Under the pieces are notes generated by a model that was given only the letters and a program-made list of their open reading frames with translations, was not told the origin of the DNA and searched no databases. The position numbers and the translations under genes were made by a program. DNA of 64,000 nt, from assembly GCF_900230185.1 (NCBI RefSeq), contig NZ_OCSR01000001.1, forward strand, positions 2,294,001 to 2,358,000. Reading direction: 5' to 3'. Of this stretch, positions 62,142-64,000 are shown one piece after another; position 1 is the stretch's first letter; each line of letters opens with the position of its first letter. This stretch comes from Burkholderia sp. OK233 (GTDB lineage Bacteria; Pseudomonadota; Gammaproteobacteria; Burkholderiales; Burkholderiaceae).

Positions 62142-63115
62142 ACGCAGTTGAGCCGCGCGCCTTAGGCGGATATTTCGAACTGGAATTGCCGCCGGCCGGG
62201 TCGACCCTTCACGACGGCGCATTGTGTTTCCAGTCGTCGCGAGCGGCGTTTCTGGCGCTGCTTCGCTCGCTGCGCCCTACCGCTGTCTGGATGCCCTGGT
62301 ACATTTGCGATGCCATGGCCGAGCCGTTGCGCACGGCCGGCACACCCGTCAAACGCTATCGGCTCGACTCGGACTTGCGCGTGCAATCTGTCGACCTTGC
62401 ACCGGGTGAGTGGCTTGTCTACGTGAATTACTTTGGCCTGTGCGAGCACCAGATCGACGACGTGCTCAGCCGGTTTCCACGCGAACGCGTCGTGATCGAC
62501 AATGCCCAGGCCCTGTTCGCGCAGCCGCGCGATTGCCTGGCCACGCTGTACTCACCGCGCAAATTTCTGGGTGTGCCCGACGGCGGGTATCTCGTTACGC
62601 AGCAACCGATCGATATGCCGGATGCGATCGACGATGCCTCGGTGCAACGCTGCGGGCATCTTCTGAGCCGGCTCGCACAAGATGCGGAGGCCGGTTACGC
62701 AGACTATGCGGCAGCCGAAGAAAGCCTGAAAAATCAGGAACCGCTGCAGATGTCACAACTGACGCGGCGCATGCTCGCCAGTGTCAACTACGATGCCGTG
62801 CGCGCAAGCCGAGTCGCGAATTTTGCTTATCTGCACGAGAAGCTACGACGTTACAGCCGCTTCACGCTTCACCATCGCGCAGATGCAGTGCCGCTCTGCT
62901 ACCCGTTTTTCGGCGCGCCCTCGGGGCTTCGCGAAGCGCTTCGGGCGCAGCGCGTCTACACGCCCGGTTACTGGCCGGACGTCTCGGCCGCCGAAGGGGT
63001 ACCGGATTTCGAACGCGCTCTTCCTGACTCGACGCTGTTCTTGCCGTGCGATCAGCGGCTCACGCGCGACGATCTGGCGCCGATAGTGCAACGCATACTG
63101 GACCGACTCGCATGA
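62138..63115 (+). CDS. Divergent DegT-like PLP-fold protein
   Basis: The product is 325 residues, shorter than typical sugar aminotransferases (370-400). Fold landmarks remain: 'VWMPWYICDAMAEPLRTAG', D121 in 'VVIDNAQALF', and K142 in 'YSPRKFLGVPDGGYLV', a position that fits the Schiff-base Lys. The Asp-to-Lys distance is 21 residues versus 29 in the neighbouring DegT enzyme. It may use another substrate or have lost activity. It overlaps both neighbours by 4 nt (ATGA), so it belongs to the same translational unit. Confidence 0.75.
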   Translation: MNAVEPRALGGYFELELPPAGSTLHDGALCFQSSRAAFLALLRSLRPTAVWMPWYICDAMAEPLRTAGTPVKRYRLDSDLRVQSVDLAPGEWLVYVNYFGLCEHQIDDVLSRFPRERVVIDNAQALFAQPRDCLATLYSPRKFLGVPDGGYLVTQQPIDMPDAIDDASVQRCGHLLSRLAQDAEAGYADYAAAEESLKNQEPLQMSQLTRRMLASVNYDAVRASRVANFAYLHEKLRRYSRFTLHHRADAVPLCYPFFGAPSGLREALRAQRVYTPGYWPDVSAAEGVPDFERALPDSTLFLPCDQRLTRDDLAPIVQRILDRLA

Positions 63116-63636
63116 TCAACAACACGATATTCCTGCGCGAGATCGAACGCGGCGACCTTGCGACCATCAACGCATGGCGCGCCGATGAGGCGCTGGTCAG
63201 TCTGCTCGGCGGCACCTTCCGACATGTGGGCCCAGAGATCGACAGCAAATGGTTCGATGGTTACCTCAGTTCCCGCACGAATAACGTTCGCCTAGCGGTT
63301 TGTCTCACGTCTACTCAGGAACTGGTCGGCGTGACGTATCTGCTAGGAATCGACTGGGTGAACCGCTGCGCGGAGTTCTCGATCCAGATCGGCGCGGAGT
63401 CGGCGCGTGGCCGGGGAATCGGCGAGGCCGCGACGCGCTTGACGCTCGAGCATGCATTCAGCGACCTCAATCTGCACCGTGTTTCGCTGACCGTGCTCGC
63501 GTCCAATGCGCGCGCCATTGCGCTCTACGAGAGAGTGGGGTTTCGCGCCGAAGGTCTGATGCGGCAGGCGACCTTCAAAGGCGGCCGCTATCTCGACGTC
63601 ATTCCGATGGCCATGCTGGCTACTGATCGGTCCTGA
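63112..63636 (+). CDS. GNAT-family N-acetyltransferase
   Basis: The product is 174 residues of the RimJ/RimL-like GNAT type. The acetyl-CoA loop is visible as 'ESARGRGIGEAATRLTLEHA', followed by 'LHRVSLTVLASNARAIALYE' and 'RVGFRAEGLMRQATFKGG'. In this operon it is likely to acylate an amino sugar made by the upstream aminotransferase, similar to PseH-type or Vio-cluster steps; the substrate is inferred from context. It starts inside the previous stop (ATGA). Confidence 0.88.
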   Translation: MINNTIFLREIERGDLATINAWRADEALVSLLGGTFRHVGPEIDSKWFDGYLSSRTNNVRLAVCLTSTQELVGVTYLLGIDWVNRCAEFSIQIGAESARGRGIGEAATRLTLEHAFSDLNLHRVSLTVLASNARAIALYERVGFRAEGLMRQATFKGGRYLDVIPMAMLATDRS

Positions 63637-63669
63637 GCCATTCACCTTTTCCCGTTGCCTCGCCCCTTC

Positions 63670-64000
63670 ATGAATACGATCGACACTCGGCACGACACTG
63701 CACTTGCGACGGCAGGCTGGACCGTCATCCCCCAATTGATTCGCACCGATTTGATCGACTCGCTGGTCGAGGCGCTGCCCCCCTCTCTTGCCTTGCGCGA
63801 CGAGATCCGGCAGCGCAACGGCGTGCTGGACAACAGCGCCGGCACCTTGCACCACCTGTTGATGGATAGCGAGTGTTATGTCGAACTGCTAGCGGAGTTT
63901 TCGATCCTTGAGCCGGTTTTCAAACGGTACTTCGACGGCAACTTTGTCCTCAATTCGTACGGCGGCGTCATCAACGAGCGCGACTCGCGCTCCTATGTAC
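63670..64000 (+). CDS. PhyH-like dioxygenase, N-terminal part (cut by window end)
   Basis: Only the first 110 residues lie in the window. It begins 'MNTIDTRHDTALATAGWTVI' after a 33-bp gap and continues on the same strand. The pattern 'GNFVLNSYGGVINERD' resembles the start of phytanoyl-CoA dioxygenase-type Fe(II)/2-oxoglutarate enzymes, which hydroxylate diverse small molecules and occur in glycan loci. The iron ligands would lie beyond the window, so the family call is provisional. Confidence 0.6.
   Translation, partial: MNTIDTRHDTALATAGWTVIPQLIRTDLIDSLVEALPPSLALRDEIRQRNGVLDNSAGTLHHLLMDSECYVELLAEFSILEPVFKRYFDGNFVLNSYGGVINERDSRSYV

Overview
The window is high-GC DNA from a Burkholderiales beta-proteobacterium, most likely Paraburkholderia or a close Burkholderia relative. 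The reasons are the order of the motility genes, an FlhDC master regulator together with CheZ and CheD, an H-NS-like protein of the short Burkholderia type, and a dispersed-type inverted repeat at the left end. The genus is inferred from gene content and order; no database search was possible.

Layout. 1-652 is an inverted-repeat element. 873-5524 (+) is fliLMNOPQR (switch and export gate). 5686-8893 (-) is flgKL, and 9050-9841 (-) is a YcgR/PilZ flagellar brake. 10234-18180 (-) is flgBCDEFGHIJ (rod, hook, rings), divergent from flgA, flgM and flgN (18409-21040, +). A hicAB toxin-antitoxin pair sits at 21349-21938. 21996-29204 (-) is flhB-flhA-flhF-flhG-fliA (export and number/placement control, sigma-28). 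29544-31394 (-) is a DUF2844/DUF3443 exported-protein pair. 31682-43227 (-) is motA-motB-cheY-cheA-cheW-mcp-(small ORF)-cheR-cheD-cheB-cheY-cheZ. 43476-44408 (-) is flhDC, read away from a GT4 glycosyltransferase (45101-46165).

46458-54236 is a mixed block without motility genes: an H-NS-like protein, aquaporin Z, a histidine phosphatase, a small secreted protein, a HAD phosphatase, a BadF-type sugar kinase, 3-methyladenine glycosylase I, one unrecognised gene, ribosomal protein S21 and an aldo/keto reductase. Motility resumes with fliC, fliD and fliT (54505-57642). A tightly coupled sugar-modification operon follows (57905 to the window end): a TPR/SPINDLY-type O-GlcNAc-transferase-like protein, a DegT aminotransferase, a WbqC-like protein, a divergent DegT-like protein, a GNAT acetyltransferase and the start of a PhyH-like dioxygenase. 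This is best read as a candidate flagellin or surface glycosylation locus.

Regulation visible in the sequence. Five sites match the sigma-28 (FliA) consensus, upstream of flgK, ycgR, flgM, motA and fliC. Four have exactly 15 bp between TAAA-like and GCCGNNAA boxes and one has 16. The flhDC leader carries two adjacent palindromes and a third inverted repeat. Several genes use GTG or TTG starts and many overlap by 1 to 8 nt. fliEFGHIJK and fliS are not in the window.
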